From: Hofstenia miamia
Lineage: Eukaryota; Xenacoelomorpha; Acoela
Direction: 5' to 3'
NCBI GenBank assembly: GCA_004352715.1
Contig: SCFE01000013.1
Location: forward strand, 2,720,293 to 2,784,292
DNA: 64,000 nt
The position numbers were made by a program, and so were the translations under genes. Below the pieces are notes generated by a model. That model saw nothing but the letters and a program-made list of their open reading frames with translations. It searched no databases and was not told where the DNA came from. Shown here one piece after another: positions 12,509-24,054 of the stretch (position 1 is its first letter; each line of letters opens with the position of its first letter).

Positions 12509-14190
12509 TTATTGGGAACTTACCAGTGCTGTCTCAAAATCATCACACATTACCATGAAACAATCATCAAATCTTTTATCAATGGAGTGTTTCAGTCTAT
12601 CTAACACAGCAAAATATGTCTTTGTGCGAATCATGGTGATGTGTTGAATCAGGATTCTCACCCAGTCATTTTGGAAGACGCTTTTTACGGGTTTCTTGAG
12701 GGCCACTCAGATCATGAAATTCTTTAAATGTAGTGGCCTTACTATATTTCATCAAAATAAGTGTCAGAGTGTTGTTGCTTAATGCGATCTTTCAGTAATA
12801 AAATAACTTTATTTACACTACCAATCGAATTTTTCTGACCACGAAGTTTGGAAGCCAAAAATTCACAAGGTTGAAATATTTCCAATGAAACATTTAATCC
12901 CAAAACCATATCAAACTTTTTCAACACTTTCAAAAACCTTGCAGCTTTTGATTGCCCATTGATGGTGTATGAATGATCTTGAGATAACTGATATAATAGC
13001 TTCAATAAAGGCTTGTAGTTCCAAATAATTGATGAAATTCCTTTCACACAAATAACCCATCTCGTTGGAGAGAGAACTCTCTGTTAAGAAAATTTGAAGG
13101 ATTCTGTTTCATTGCAGATATCTTTATGCTGATGAAGTGTCTTGCCAAATTCCTTAATGAAGAAGGCAACTTGTCTCCCTACTTTCAATGTCTTTCCAAT
13201 AAAGTCTTCTCCTCTTGCCAACTCTCGTAAACAAAGATCTAAGTGGTGATTTGCACAATGGATATATTTTGTTGACAGAAATTCCTTCATGAGTAATGCT
13301 TGTGCTTCATTAAATGCTCCATTCATATTTGAAGCACCATCAAAACCCAGTCCATGGCATTTTTTAAATAGAACATTGAACTGATACTGAATAGCCACAT
13401 CCAAAAGTGCCGATGAAATTTATTTACCAGATGCATCATGCATATTATAGTAACCCAAAAACAAATCATGAATACTGAAGTCTTGTTTAAGCACTCTCAA
13501 CAAGACTGCCAACTGTTCAACTACCATTGACAACTTGTGTACCATTCGCCAAACAACTAGAATCTCTGAGGAAACTCTCTGCTGGACAGCTTGTGCAATA
13601 GTGTCTATTATTTCATTTTGCATGTCGTGGGATAACCCATTGTCATCCATTCACGTAGTTCAAGTATTTCACCAGATCGCAACTTTAGCAGCTGTCTGAA
13701 ATTTTCTTCAGTTGCTAAATTTCCCTGAAATGCTCATCCTTGACGACTTAGAAGCATAACTGTTTCAAAAATTGTATGCAGAGCCCGCCTATGTAATAGC
13801 TGAGCTGATTTTGCCTTTGCGCACAATTGTGATGATACAGATACCTGCGACAATGCTGCAATGGCTTTTAGGAGAAATTTGCTGAAGTGATGCATCAAGC
13901 TTTGTAAATTTCATTGGACATTTCTTCCAACTAGAAAATCTTTTACTAATAAATGTTTTCAATATGTTGAGTTGGCAAAAATAGTTTCAGTTTTTTAGCT
14001 TTTCGGGACAGCTTTTTAGCATGTCACACAATCCGGATAATCGTCTTTCTCCGTAACATAGTTGAGCCACTCATGTTTTTCGAACCACATAGGAAGGAAT
14101 GCTCTTTGCTCGTTTCAGAAATTTTTTGGCTGATATGGTACATCTAACAAAGAAAACGATTTCATTTCTGCTCATCTTGTGAAGTATCTG
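12509..14190 (-). pseudogene. Dead hAT transposase, ZMYM1/TTF zinc-finger type
   Basis: Minus strand, in order: a TTF-type finger at about 14110-14010 (RAFLPMWFEKHEWLNY ... DYPDCVTC); an FSSWKKCPMKF block near 13920; LLSRQG and GNLATEENF near 13750; MDDNGLSHDMQNEIID (13650); then a strong catalytic-core block CHGLGFDGASNMNGAFNEAQ (near 13350) with KYIHCANHHLDLCLRE; and TYFAVLDRLKHSIDKRFDD (near 12600). This is the layout of hAT transposases related to ZMYM1. Several stops and frameshifts separate the blocks, and the C-terminal dimerisation segment is not seen. Confidence 0.8.
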
Positions 14191-14221
14191 TTACGGTTTC
14201 TACATTGGATGGTACCACAGA

Positions 14222-14590
14222 CAGACTTGTCAACGAGCCGAGCTTCTAACGAGCCAAGCCGAGCCGAGCTTGAGCACAGTATTTGATATACAACGAGCCC
14301 AAAACGAACCTATTTTAGGCAAAGCAAGTTTATAGTTCTCTTGTTAATTTGATTATGAAGATTTTTTTTATTTTTTGCAGTCAGTATGCCTTTTCTATAA
14401 TCTTATTTAGAAATGTTTATTAAATAATAGGAAGAACTATGTAAAAAATTCTTTGAGCACATAATTTTTAAAAAATACCGAGCTAAAACGACCCTCACTC
14501 AAAGATTTTATGTGGCGAGCGGAGCCGAGCCGAACTTACACAAAATTTAAACGAACCGAGTCGACCTTGGAAATGTCGTTGACAAGTCTG
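14222..14590. mobile_element. hAT MITE copy B with perfect 8-bp target duplication
   Basis: 369 bp, 15-bp perfect terminal inverted repeats CAGACTTGTCAACGA, flanked by ACCACAGA at 14214-14221 and 14591-14598. GAGCCGAGC-like words cluster near both ends. It lies at the 5' side of the dead hAT transposase gene. Non-coding. Confidence 0.92.
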
Positions 14591-15318
14591 ACCACAGAGT
14601 GCGCCATAGTGGGAGGTATAGAAGAGTCCCTACTTCTGCCCTATCCGCTTCTTTTATAAATCATAATAACATCTACACTGATGAATTTGTGTTTGGGACT
14701 TAGATAAATTACTTATGTACAAAAATTTCAATCTTGCTGACTGACCAAAAATATATTAGAAGAAAACAAGTAAGATATACAATAAAGGTGTACCATTAGA
14801 ATGAAAATATGAACCTATAACAATAACCTGGGATCCCCACTGCCGCTGTCACTGCTAATACCGAAGATTCATCCTTGCCAACAGTGATTATTTCAGTATA
14901 TAATTCCTAAGATAATTGGTTGATTAAATATTTCTTGCAATCCACCAGAGATACAATTTTCCACGTTTTTATAAACATTAATTGCCCTTACACTTTTTCG
15001 TTGATGACAGCTATTACTTAGGAAAATGTTAGTCCAAAAATATCAAGAAACGTGGCTATCATAAAGGCATTCGGATTAGGCCACTGCTTTCTTTAAAAGA
15101 AATCTATGTATTTTACGTGCTAAAAGCAAGGTCATGAAGGTTTGCCACATTATATCACATTAGCACCAAAATTCTTTGACATCATTTTGATTCTTGGGCC
15201 ACTTATCTTCACAATATTCAATAATGATTTTATGCCGCACGTTTCTGACTCTAATTTTGATTGCATGCTATATGCTGATGACACTCGCATTTTCTCTTCT
15301 GTCTCGAATAGTATACAG

Positions 15319-15597
15319 CAGGGCCGTGGGTAATGGGGCATGGCACTTCATGTTGGGTTACTTTGCCCACCCTTCCTCACGGCATCCTGGATAAAAAACT
15401 CCATAGTATTAATTCCAATATTCTGTAATTAAGCTAGTGAATATATTTTAGTTGAAATATATCAAATACTAATGACATTTTATTAAAAAACTCAATGAAA
15501 ATGTGTGAAACTATTTCGTATGAGTAAAACTATGATTAATTTATTGAACTTTGTTGGGCCATGGCCTCTTAACTTGCAAATGCAAACCACAGGCCTG
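15319..15597. mobile_element. hAT MITE inserted in the LINE, with 8-bp target duplication
   Basis: 279 bp, ends CAGGGCCGTGGG and (reverse) CAGGCCTGTGGT, flanked by exact 8-bp repeats GTATACAG at 15311-15318 and 15598-15605. Excision restores the LINE reading after YADD. This proves the order of events: LINE first, MITE later. Confidence 0.9.
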
Positions 15598-16478
15598 GTA
15601 TACAGTCAAGCATTATTCAGGCTGACCTCTGGTCATCTATTAACAGGCTTCTATTCAATATCTCCAAAATGGAAGCTCTTCTTTTCTGTTCCTATAAAAC
15701 CCTCATACCTCCTGTTTTCTATATAAATGATACTCCGATTCATTTCAACCCTAGTGTCCACGATCTTGGTTTAATAATTTCCTCCTCAGTTTCCTGGTCA
15801 AAATATGTTTCATTAATAACTAAGAAGTTCTCCTCTTCCCTCTATTTCCTTATGTCATCACTGCTGAGTTCACTTAATTCTCCTTTGAAATTAATTCACT
15901 TTAAATCATTTTGTCTCTCCACTCTCGACTATAATTCTCAATGCTGGTATCTAAATTCCTCTTCTTCTACTAAATTTGACAGGCCTTTGCTGGTTCCTCT
16001 CATCGAACCAAGCTTATCTAAAGCTTCTTCTTTAGGCTAGACTTTTGCCAATTTCCCTGTTGCTCAAGTTTCTAGATCTCACTTTTCTTAACAAATTATT
16101 TCTTTACATCTATGACTGATTTTTCCGATTTTCTTAAATTCTCCAATCCTACATATAATTCTCGCTCTTTCTCTAATGTCTTGTTTCATCTTCTCTCTCA
16201 TTTATAAAACAGCTTGTTCTCATAATTATTACTATCGTATACACCCTCTTGCTAACTTCATTACCTTAAATCTAGAAATTGATCCTTGGTCTAACCCTCG
16301 AATTTTTAAAAATCAACTCCTCACATTCCTTATCTGAATTTGGGTTTTCAATATAAATGCGATTTCTTCCCGTTCTGTACCTGCTCACTCTGTCACTAAT
16401 TTTTCTAATTTTGTTTATATTTTTTTCTGTATAAATTTATTTTAAATATATTTGTATCCACCACTTGTGGTACAATAC

Positions 16479-16479
<1 letters not shown>

Positions 16480-16540
<61 letters not shown>

Positions 16541-16541
16541 C
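16480..16541. repeat. (ATT)n microsatellite
   Basis: About twenty ATT units, serving as the tail of the plus-strand LINE. On the minus strand it reads as polyasparagine inside a chance ORF. Confidence 0.95.
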
Positions 16542-16769
16542 AGATCTCACTGAAGACGGTAAGGTCTCACATTTGCTCTGTGAAGCAATCGTCGGAGACC
16601 TTGACGTAGAATCCAAATAAACATTATCATATTGGCTATCTAAATTATAATTCAAATGCAATCTAGGAAAAAAATTACCCATACTATTCTATAAATGTAT
16701 TTGGTAATAGTAATATAATTACTTTAACAATCTTGAAAAAAATCGTTAAACAAATTCTACGCCACAAAT

Positions 16770-17555
16770 GATTTTCATTGTGGGGTGTTTAAAATTTCAG
16801 AAAGACTCCATTGATGTTATTCCAATAGCACAAATCGTCGTCCATGGTGAAAAGATGTTTCAAATTATCAGTGCGCTTGCGAAAGTGGGTAATGGAAACG
16901 CTATTCTCAAGCCAGCCCATTTCTTTGAATCGAGAGGCAGAAATTTCGGCTTTCTCCTTTGACATCTCCATATCTCGAACATAGTCATTAAGCTGTGCTT
17001 GATTCCATTGTTTTAGTTGATCGTTGATTGCTTCTTCAGGCTTGTAATCCTCGTCCTCATCATCATCCTTATTGAAACCAGCAGCACCAATAACAAAATC
17101 ATCCAAAGATGGGAGGAGACTTGGTGGCTTTGGAATGGTCATCTCATCAGAGTGAGGCACTGGACGAGTGGCTGATGCAATATCATCGGGATAGATGATT
17201 TTATTCAAAGATTGTCGATTCGTATTAGTTGGTTTACCGACTCTACAAAAGTAGCAGTCAGAAATGTGGTCTTTCTGCTCGCGCCACATCATCGGAATTC
17301 CAAAAGGCATCTTTTTCAGCTTGCTACGATACCACATGGACAAGCTACTGTAGCATTTTTGGCAGAATCACTTTGGCGCCCACGTCTTGTAGTCGTCTTG
17401 ATCACCAATCTTACAAGGCTAAAAATAAGCTGCATACAACTGCTGCAACCTCGGGTTTGTTGCAATCTGTTTAAGATCACCATCATTTTTGTACTCGTCG
17501 CAGATGTAGCAGAAACACTTGGTGTGTTTATGCACTCACTTAGATGCATCACTAC
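16770..17555 (-). pseudogene. Broken copy of a conserved uncharacterised arthropod protein family
   Basis: Minus strand, intronless. About 17530-17345 reads CFCYICDEYKNDGDL, LYAAYF and GDQDDYKTWAP with one stop. After a frameshift at about 17340 the next frame (17343-16789) gives MPFGIPMMWREQKDHISDCY, the PVPHSDEMTIPKPP block, an acidic stretch DDDEDEDYKPEE, and ASRFKEMGWLENSVSITHFR. From general knowledge this architecture (two CxxC-like pairs, WREP..H..DCYFC, PVPHS..LP.P.PP) recurs in many arthropod genomes as an unnamed multi-copy family, possibly mobile. No function is known to me. One frameshift and one stop mark this copy as non-functional. Confidence 0.6.
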
Positions 17556-17997
17556 TAAAGAAAAGTGTGTTTAGTTCTGACAATTACTGTTGTTGTATTT
17601 TGATGTATAGCATTAGTTCATAACTTCAATTGTCGTAGAGTATTAATTTTCCGAAATGCATCAGTTGATATCGCTAAAGAGAAAATCGAAAGTTGTAATA
17701 AACTAAAGTCTTCTTAACACAAAGGGAAAAACAAGGAAAAATATAATATTAGTATTGTAATATAGAACTAAAGGATCTCTAAAGAATGGTGAAAACAGCT
17801 AAGGAATCGGACAAGAATTGACAGAGTACTAGCTGTCTAATTATGTAAAGTTGAAGCTATAATATACTAAACAGAAGAGAAAGTCAAAGAAGAAAGCTAT
17901 ATTGTATAGAGATAAAGTCATCCAAATATAGTATTTTTAGACAGATTCCAAACTAATATTATACAGAATGTCATACAAATATTGAAATGCACTATTT

Positions 17998-18925
17998 TGT
18001 TTCGGATCTTTATTAAAAAATAAAAGTTGCAATAGTATAAACTAAAATTCCTGTACAAGAGATATTCATGCACTATTTTTTGACGGACTAGTAGCTATGT
18101 ATTCCAGTTCATGTCGCTCTATATTCAGTGAAAGAACCATGGCTAAGAGAAAGCAGTTAATAGTACAAGAAAAACTATTGTAACAGCGATAAAATTTATC
18201 ACTCAATTTCAAAGTGTAGTTATTGTATAATCAGATTTATTCACATTTAATAAACTATATATAAAACTTTATTTGAGATTTAATTAGAATAATAATTTGT
18301 TTTAACAATATATTTATAGTTTATATTGAAGAAGGCCTTTTAGACATAATTTTAGATTGATTATATCATCATTATCTCAACATTAATTTTTTTCATAAAT
18401 TTCAATTTTTCACGAATTTTTCATAAATTTTAATTTTTATCGTTTTTCTTACTCGAAAACCTGACCTGTATGGAAAAAATGANTTGTTTCGGATCTTTAT
18501 TAATAAATAAAAGTTGCAATAGTATAAGCTAAAATTTCTGTACAAGAGATATTCATGCACTATTTTTTGACGGACTAGTAGCTATGTAAGAGAAAGCAGT
18601 TAATAGTACCAGAAAAACTATTGTAACAGCGATAAAATTTATCACTCAATTTCAAAGTGTAGTTATTGTATAATCAGATTTATTCACATTTAATAAACTA
18701 TATATAAAACTTTATTTGAGATTTAATTAGAATAATAATTTGCTTTAACAATATATTTATAGTTTATATTGAAGAAGGCCTTTTAGACATAATTTTAGAT
18801 TGATAATATCATCATTATCTTATCATTAATTTTTTCATAAATTTCAATTTTTCACGAATTTTTCATAAATTTTAATTTTCATCATTTTTGTTACTCGAAA
18901 ACCAGACCTGTATGGAAAAAATGAA
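17998..18925. other. Assembly join: near-duplicate sequence on both sides of a single N
   Basis: Sequence 17998-18482 is repeated with a few differences and a short deletion (about 45 bases) at 18484-18925, with one N at 18483. The pattern is that of two haplotypes placed head to tail. No gene is seen in it. Confidence 0.85.
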
Positions 18926-19369
18926 TAGCACCATCGTGTTTAGGACACTTAAAATACCCAGAAGCGGAATATCCTAGCCCAATAAAAATTTTGCTGTTGG
19001 TCAATGTATTGATGTCTTATTAATTAAAATATGCTACAAATTTTCATTCTAATGCCATATTCAAGTTTTCCAAGGCCACACTGTGTAGCACTGGAAGACC
19101 CAATTTTGCGGACTCTGGTAGAAATGCTAATGAATTACTTATATGAGTTGAGCCTGTATCCCCGCGTTGGAGATATTGAAAATGAATATGTATTTAGCTG
19201 TTATATTAGAATGCGCTTCTGCCGTTTGATTAATTATTTTATTCAAATTTTGTTGGTCCGTATTAAAAAATAGTTTCACTAAGAGATTCTCCTTTTCATA
19301 TTACTAAAATGCATAACAAAAACCTGGAAAAACTATCACAAAAAGCCTGGACTGCGCAAGAGATTCTAG

Positions 19370-19442
19370 GGTGCATTGGAAGGATTCGAACCTACAACCG
19401 ATTGTTCTTACAGACAACTATTCTACCATTGAATTACAGTGC
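19370..19442 (-). tRNA. Degenerate tRNA-like sequence (pseudo-tRNA or SINE head)
   Basis: Minus strand, about 72 nt. The B-box-like GGTTCGAATCC is perfect and the A-box-like TAATTCAATGGTAGAATA is close to consensus. A D-stem (ATTC/GAAT) and an anticodon stem (GTTGT/ACAAT) can form, but the anticodon loop has 8 bases, and the acceptor and T stems contain mismatches. Probably a pseudogene or a tRNA-derived repeat; a clear isotype cannot be given. Confidence 0.4.
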
Positions 19443-20344
19443 GATGAAATCTCTAAGCTAAGCCTCTGTAAACAGAGGTCCATGGTTCCAATGTACAATT
19501 TTTCGCCAATTAACTCAAGGCTTTCATCAGGTGCTAAACCCCGATAATTGAATCATTCACTTTATCATCAGAATAACATCAACTGAAATAATTTCTTTGT
19601 TATGCTGTACCAATACGTAAAACGTGAGTTATATGTGCTGAGCGAACGTTTACAATTTGAAAATAATTTTGCTATCACATAAATATTTAGAGAATCCCAT
19701 TTATTGAATATATTGATCTATAAATTCAGGTGGCTAATAATTTCGCTGTGTTACCCCAAGCATGGTTGCCGTTTATGGTATGACCATACCATATACACCA
19801 AGTCGAAATTTGTTTGCCATTCATTATTCCAATATTTTTAATTTCGTCAATGCACCATCGCCATTATATAATAGATGTTGAATGATTGTAAAATGTATGA
19901 AGGATGCATGTAGTAATAACATGATTTCGAATATAATATTCGGATTTCTTTCAAACAAGGTTTATTCACTTCTACATTAAATTTTAAACCATTGTTTTTT
20001 AGAATAGATCTAGACCTATATTTTTTAAGAAATCTTAACATGAACCATTATAGGGACAGAATATGACTTTGCGAAAATGCTTATTGTGCTGCGAATAATG
20101 CTCAAATCAACGTCAAATACTTTTATTCTCTTCTAAACCTTATTTTACATCTAGAAAGTTCATTTCAAGTTACACTAAGCGAACCCAAGGGCTGATATTT
20201 TTCAAGAAACCTTAGCATGAAATTTTTGTAGGGGCAGGACAATGTAGGACGATACTGAATAAAGAAATTTTGCACTTGTCATTGCTTTAAATTATTTACA
20301 AAGTTTATTCTAAATGTAAAATGTAATTTAGAAGAGAATAAGAG

Positions 20345-20400
20345 TTGTCCGAAAAGTATTGGCTGCGCAATCTACGTTTTATTAACGGTCATTCACTTAA
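20345..20400. mobile_element. Possible mariner-type end fragment
   Basis: TTGTCCGAAAAGTATTGGC resembles the start of some mariner terminal repeats. No partner end was found nearby. Confidence 0.25.
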
Positions 20401-20794
20401 AAAAAATTTATATTAGCCCTAGTCGAACTTTCTTGAAAAACTTTAAAGAAAATTCAATTTTCTGCAAAATAATTAAAGAAATTGAATTAAATTGCAGATT
20501 CTTTAAAGAAATTAATGTTTTCCTTTATGAAACAGATCTTTAAAATAATTGAAGAAATTGAATTATATTTAAGAATTTTTAAGATAAATACTATTTGCAA
20601 TTTAACTTTGAAATCAACATATGGTTAATATTATAAAAGGTCAACATTACACATTATATTCAATTTATCAATTTATGAGCGCGACAATAAAATATCAAAA
20701 AAAAGTATTTGTAAACATTTATACTATAGTCTTTTTGTAATTTCTGAAGTTTGAATGGAAAATGTAATATATATTTTTTCTTTTCATAAACTTA

Positions 20795-20832
<38 letters not shown>
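20795..20832. repeat. (AT)n microsatellite
   Basis: Pure alternating A/T in an otherwise A+T-rich, gene-free stretch. Confidence 0.9.
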
Positions 20833-20838
<6 letters not shown>

Positions 20839-21491
20839 GTGCTTTATAATATATGTATATGCTCTTGATTACCAGCAATTGTTATAATCACAGCACAGAA
20901 CCGGCATCACACAGTGTTACTTAAAGTTAAATGGCCTCCAATTCAGCCCTAGGGCTATGACATTGTGAAAACGCCGATTGTGTTGCGAATAATGCTCAGA
21001 TCGACTTCGGACTGCTTTAATTCTTTCCTAAGGTTTATTTTACATCTAGGAAGTGCTTTTCAAACTTTTAGCAAACCCAAGAACTTATATTGCTAAGACC
21101 GGGAAATTATTACTTCAAGAACCAATCTAAGTGTGGGAAAAACTCTTCAAATGTGTAGATTGTTGTATGTAATCATCTACTTTATCATTTAACAATTAGA
21201 TATACTAATATTCAAAAGGAAATTACAATAAAATATTAAGCGCCCTTATAATAGACCCTTAGGTATATTTAGCGCCATTATAGTAGTTCATTTTGGCAAA
21301 ATTTGGCAGCCCATACCTCCTAAACGAATGCTGCTATTTTACTCAAAATTACTGCACATATGAAGCAATGCATAGCAAAGCTACACACCAAGCTTCACTA
21401 AAATACAAAAAAATTCCGAAAATCAGCTATTCAGTGCCATTATAATAATAAAAAAGTAGTAGTTTTTTTGCAAATAATAATAATAATAACT

Positions 21492-21985
21492 TAAATAGAG
21501 ACGTTGATAGGTTGTACATGGCAAGGCATAAAGGAGGGAAATGACTGTTAAGTGTGGAGAAAACTGTAGAAGCAGAAGCACTAGGGCTAAAGGAATACGT
21601 AAAAGCAAGGACTAGAGGGCCACTACTGGAGGTCACTAAGGAGTTAAGGAAGATAAGAACTAAGAGTGAAGGAAACACAGCATACCAGAGTATGATGGAA
21701 TCAGAGAGACCAACAAGGTATAGGCAGAAGGCAATGCATGGAAAATACTGGAGAAACACAGAAAAGTGTGACAGAGAAGAAAGCAACAAGTGGTTAAAGA
21801 ACGAACTGAAAAGAGAAACAGAAACACTGATAATGGCAGCACAGGAGCAAGCAATAAGAACAAACTGGGTGAAGAAGCATATAGACAGAAGAATAGAAGT
21901 AAGTGATAAGTGTAGGCTATGTAAGAAAGAGGCGGAGACAGTAGATCATCTGATAGCAGGGTGTGAGTAGTTGGCGCAGAATGAG
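21492..21985 (+). mobile_element. LINE C-terminal fragment with CCHC-like knuckle
   Basis: Plus strand after an (AAT)n run: DRLYMARHKGGK, stop, LLSVEKTVEAEALGLKEYV, then MHGKYWRNTE, ETETLIMAAQEQAIRTNWVK and CRLCKKEAETVDHLIAGCE. The C-terminal CxxC...H...C knuckle and the preceding blocks are typical of ORF2 ends of an invertebrate LINE lineage. The fragment is cut at both ends; at about 21985 the sequence changes to the SGNH-ORF unit. Confidence 0.7.
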
Positions 21986-23690
21986 AGCAGTCGGTTCTCG
22001 TGAGCTCGCCGTATTAACTTCGCTACGCTCAGAAGCATTCAGTGATGACTCGTCCCGTGCGAAATTATTAGCTCCGTTCAATGCACTAACTAAGGAGGAC
22101 CTCCTAACGCTACACAAATTCCTAGTTAACACGAAAAATACTAGCGAAAAAAACTACCGTCCGCAATGTTCACACGCAATATGAACAGGATTGCAAGAAC
22201 ACGCATTCAGCAAAGCCTCTACAAAGTTCAGCACGCAAACCACGAAGACTTTGTGAAGGAACAGACTTCCTTATACTTGGCTCCTCAATGCTTCGCCATC
22301 TTAGAGCGCCAGGCTTAATCAAGAACTCCCGTGTATCCGTTCAGTCCTATCCAGGCGCATCAATTGCTAACCTCACTGAAACACTAAACCAATATCCCGT
22401 TTCTACAAAAGTGAAAAAGATCTTAGTTACAATTGGCCGCAACGACATAATGCAACAAAAAGACAACCTCACAGATAAGTACAAACACCTCTTTGAATTT
22501 ATCAAATCAAAGTTTAATTCTGCAACTAATTTTTTGGGTGAATTTGCTCCTTTCCCCTACAACAAACAACTTAACAAAAAAGCAATTGAATTAAACTTTT
22601 TAATAATGCTAAACTTTTTTATTACACTGTTTTTAACAACTTTTTTATTTAGGCAATTCATTTTTCCAGATTAGGGTATGCACTATTTGCACGTAACTTG
22701 AAGAATTTCTTCAGTGCTTTTCGTGGTCCCTTGATCACTCGAGCTCACGTAACACAAAGCGTAAGTATCACAACCAATCGCCTTAATCTTCCGCCACCGC
22801 CAATTAACTACNGTGCGAAATTATTAGCTCCGTTCAATGCACTAACTAAGGAGGACCTCCTAACGCTACACAAATTCCTAGTTAACACGAAAAATACTAG
22901 CGAAAAAAACTACCGTCCGCAATGTTCACACGCAATATGAACAGGATTGCAAGAACACGCATTCAGCAAAGCCTCTACAAAGTTCAGCACGCAAACCACG
23001 AAGACTTTGTGAAGGAACAGACTTCCTTATACTTGGCTCCTCAATGCTTCGCCATCTTAGAGCGCCAGGCTTAATCAAGAACTCCCGTGTATCCGTTCAG
23101 TCCTATCCAGGCGCATCAATTGCTAACCTCACTGAAACACTAAACCAATATCCCGTTTCTACAAAAGTGAAAAAGATCTTAGTTACAATTGGCCGCAACG
23201 ACATAATGCAACAAAAAGACAACCTCACAGATAAGTACAAACACCTCTTTGAATTTATCAAATCAAAGTTTAATTCTGCAACTAATTTTTTGGGTGAATT
23301 TGCTCCTTTCCCCTACAACAAACAACTTAACAAAAAAGCAATTGAATTAAACTTTTTAATAATGCTAAACTTTTTTATTACACTGTTTTTAACAACTTTT
23401 TTATTTAGGCAATTCATTTTTCCAGATTAGGGTATGCACTATTTGCACGTAACTTGAAGAATTTCTTCAGTGCTTTTCGTGGTCCCTTGATCACTCGAGC
23501 TCACGTAACACAAAGCGTAAGTATCACAACCAATCGCCTTAATCTTCCGCCACCGCCAATTAACTACGCGCCATCTCGTAACACACTTATCTCGCCGCTA
23601 TTCAAAAGCTATACCGACGCCGTTTCATCCGTTCCGACCCTACTACCCGCAGAAATTAACCGCATCCGGAACTTTTATAAACTTTTTTAA
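21985..23690 (+). mobile_element. Retrotransposon ORF1-like unit with an SGNH-hydrolase-like domain (duplicated by assembly)
   Basis: Plus strand ORF around 22255-22674, read as FLILGSSMLRHL, then VSVQSYPGASIANL, KKILVTIGRNDIMQQ and EFAPFPYNKQLNKKAIELN. GSS in place of the catalytic GDS and GRND for the GxND block are the block I and block III signatures of SGNH/GDSL esterase folds. Such domains occur in ORF1 of some CR1-type LINEs. The block I Asp is changed and the following ORF (22698 on) is broken, so activity is unlikely. The same 755 bp occurs again at 22813-23567, which I treat as an assembly artefact. A proline-rich tail (LPPPPINY) reaches a stop at about 23690. Confidence 0.6.
22057..23567. 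other. Assembly duplication, 755 bp exact, around N at 22812
   Basis: 22057-22811 and 22813-23567 appear identical over 755 bp and are separated by one N. Only one copy should be counted. Confidence 0.92.
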
Positions 23691-24054
23691 TCATGGTACG
23701 TATATTCTTTAACCTTTTCACATTATTGGCAAACTTTGTACTAGCAATACCCAGTTTATCGCTAGCATTATCTATTAGTACTATTTCGAAACGTAATCGA
23801 TTCAAAATTTTATTGTTCAGTTGTCTATACTTAAGTAATCTTTGCCAAAATGCAACTATTCAAGGATATGCTAAAGGTAAAAGTCCAAGCAATTTAACAC
23901 TTCGTAGAAAAGCTGCCCATTTAATTCGTTTCTCATTTACAGTAGTTTTCGTGATCACAACATATTCTAGTATACGAGGGTCATTAGAAAAGTTCTCTGT
24001 ATTGACGTGTTTCTCGAGGACTAGTGAATATCTGAGACAAATATGACAGTGATA

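Larger units (their letters stand above)
15140..16545 (+). mobile_element. 5'-truncated LINE (RT C-terminal half) with (ATT)n tail
   Basis: Plus strand: ILGPLIFTIFNNDF, then CMLYADDTRIF (RT catalytic YADD), then after an inserted MITE FYINDTPIHFN, VHDLGLIISSSVSWSKYV and LSTLDYNSQCWYL, the usual end of jockey/CR1-like ORF2. The element ends in an (ATT)n run, as many LINE tails do. Frames are broken, and the 5' end is missing upstream of the YADD region. Confidence 0.8.
19880..21110. repeat. Diverged tandem/dispersed repeat, about 175-bp unit
   Basis: AAGAAATCTTAACATGAA (near 20028) and CAAGAAACCTTAGCATGAA (near 20202) mark two units about 175 bp apart. A further copy of the GTGxTGCGAATAATGCTCA segment (20080 area) lies at about 20975-21100. 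Unknown family; no coding sequence. Confidence 0.55.

Noticed and set aside
16437-16682. ORF with a long polyasparagine run (minus)
   Set aside because: It is the translation of the (ATT)n microsatellite at the LINE tail, not a protein.
22813-23567. Second SGNH-like gene copy as a true tandem duplication
   Set aside because: 755 bp identical to the preceding copy with a single N between; treated as an unmerged overlap.
23693-24046. 117-residue hydrophobic plus-strand ORF
   Set aside because: No recognisable domain. It lies between transposon fragments, and TACGAGGGTCATTAGAAAAG near 23973 looks like a transposon end.
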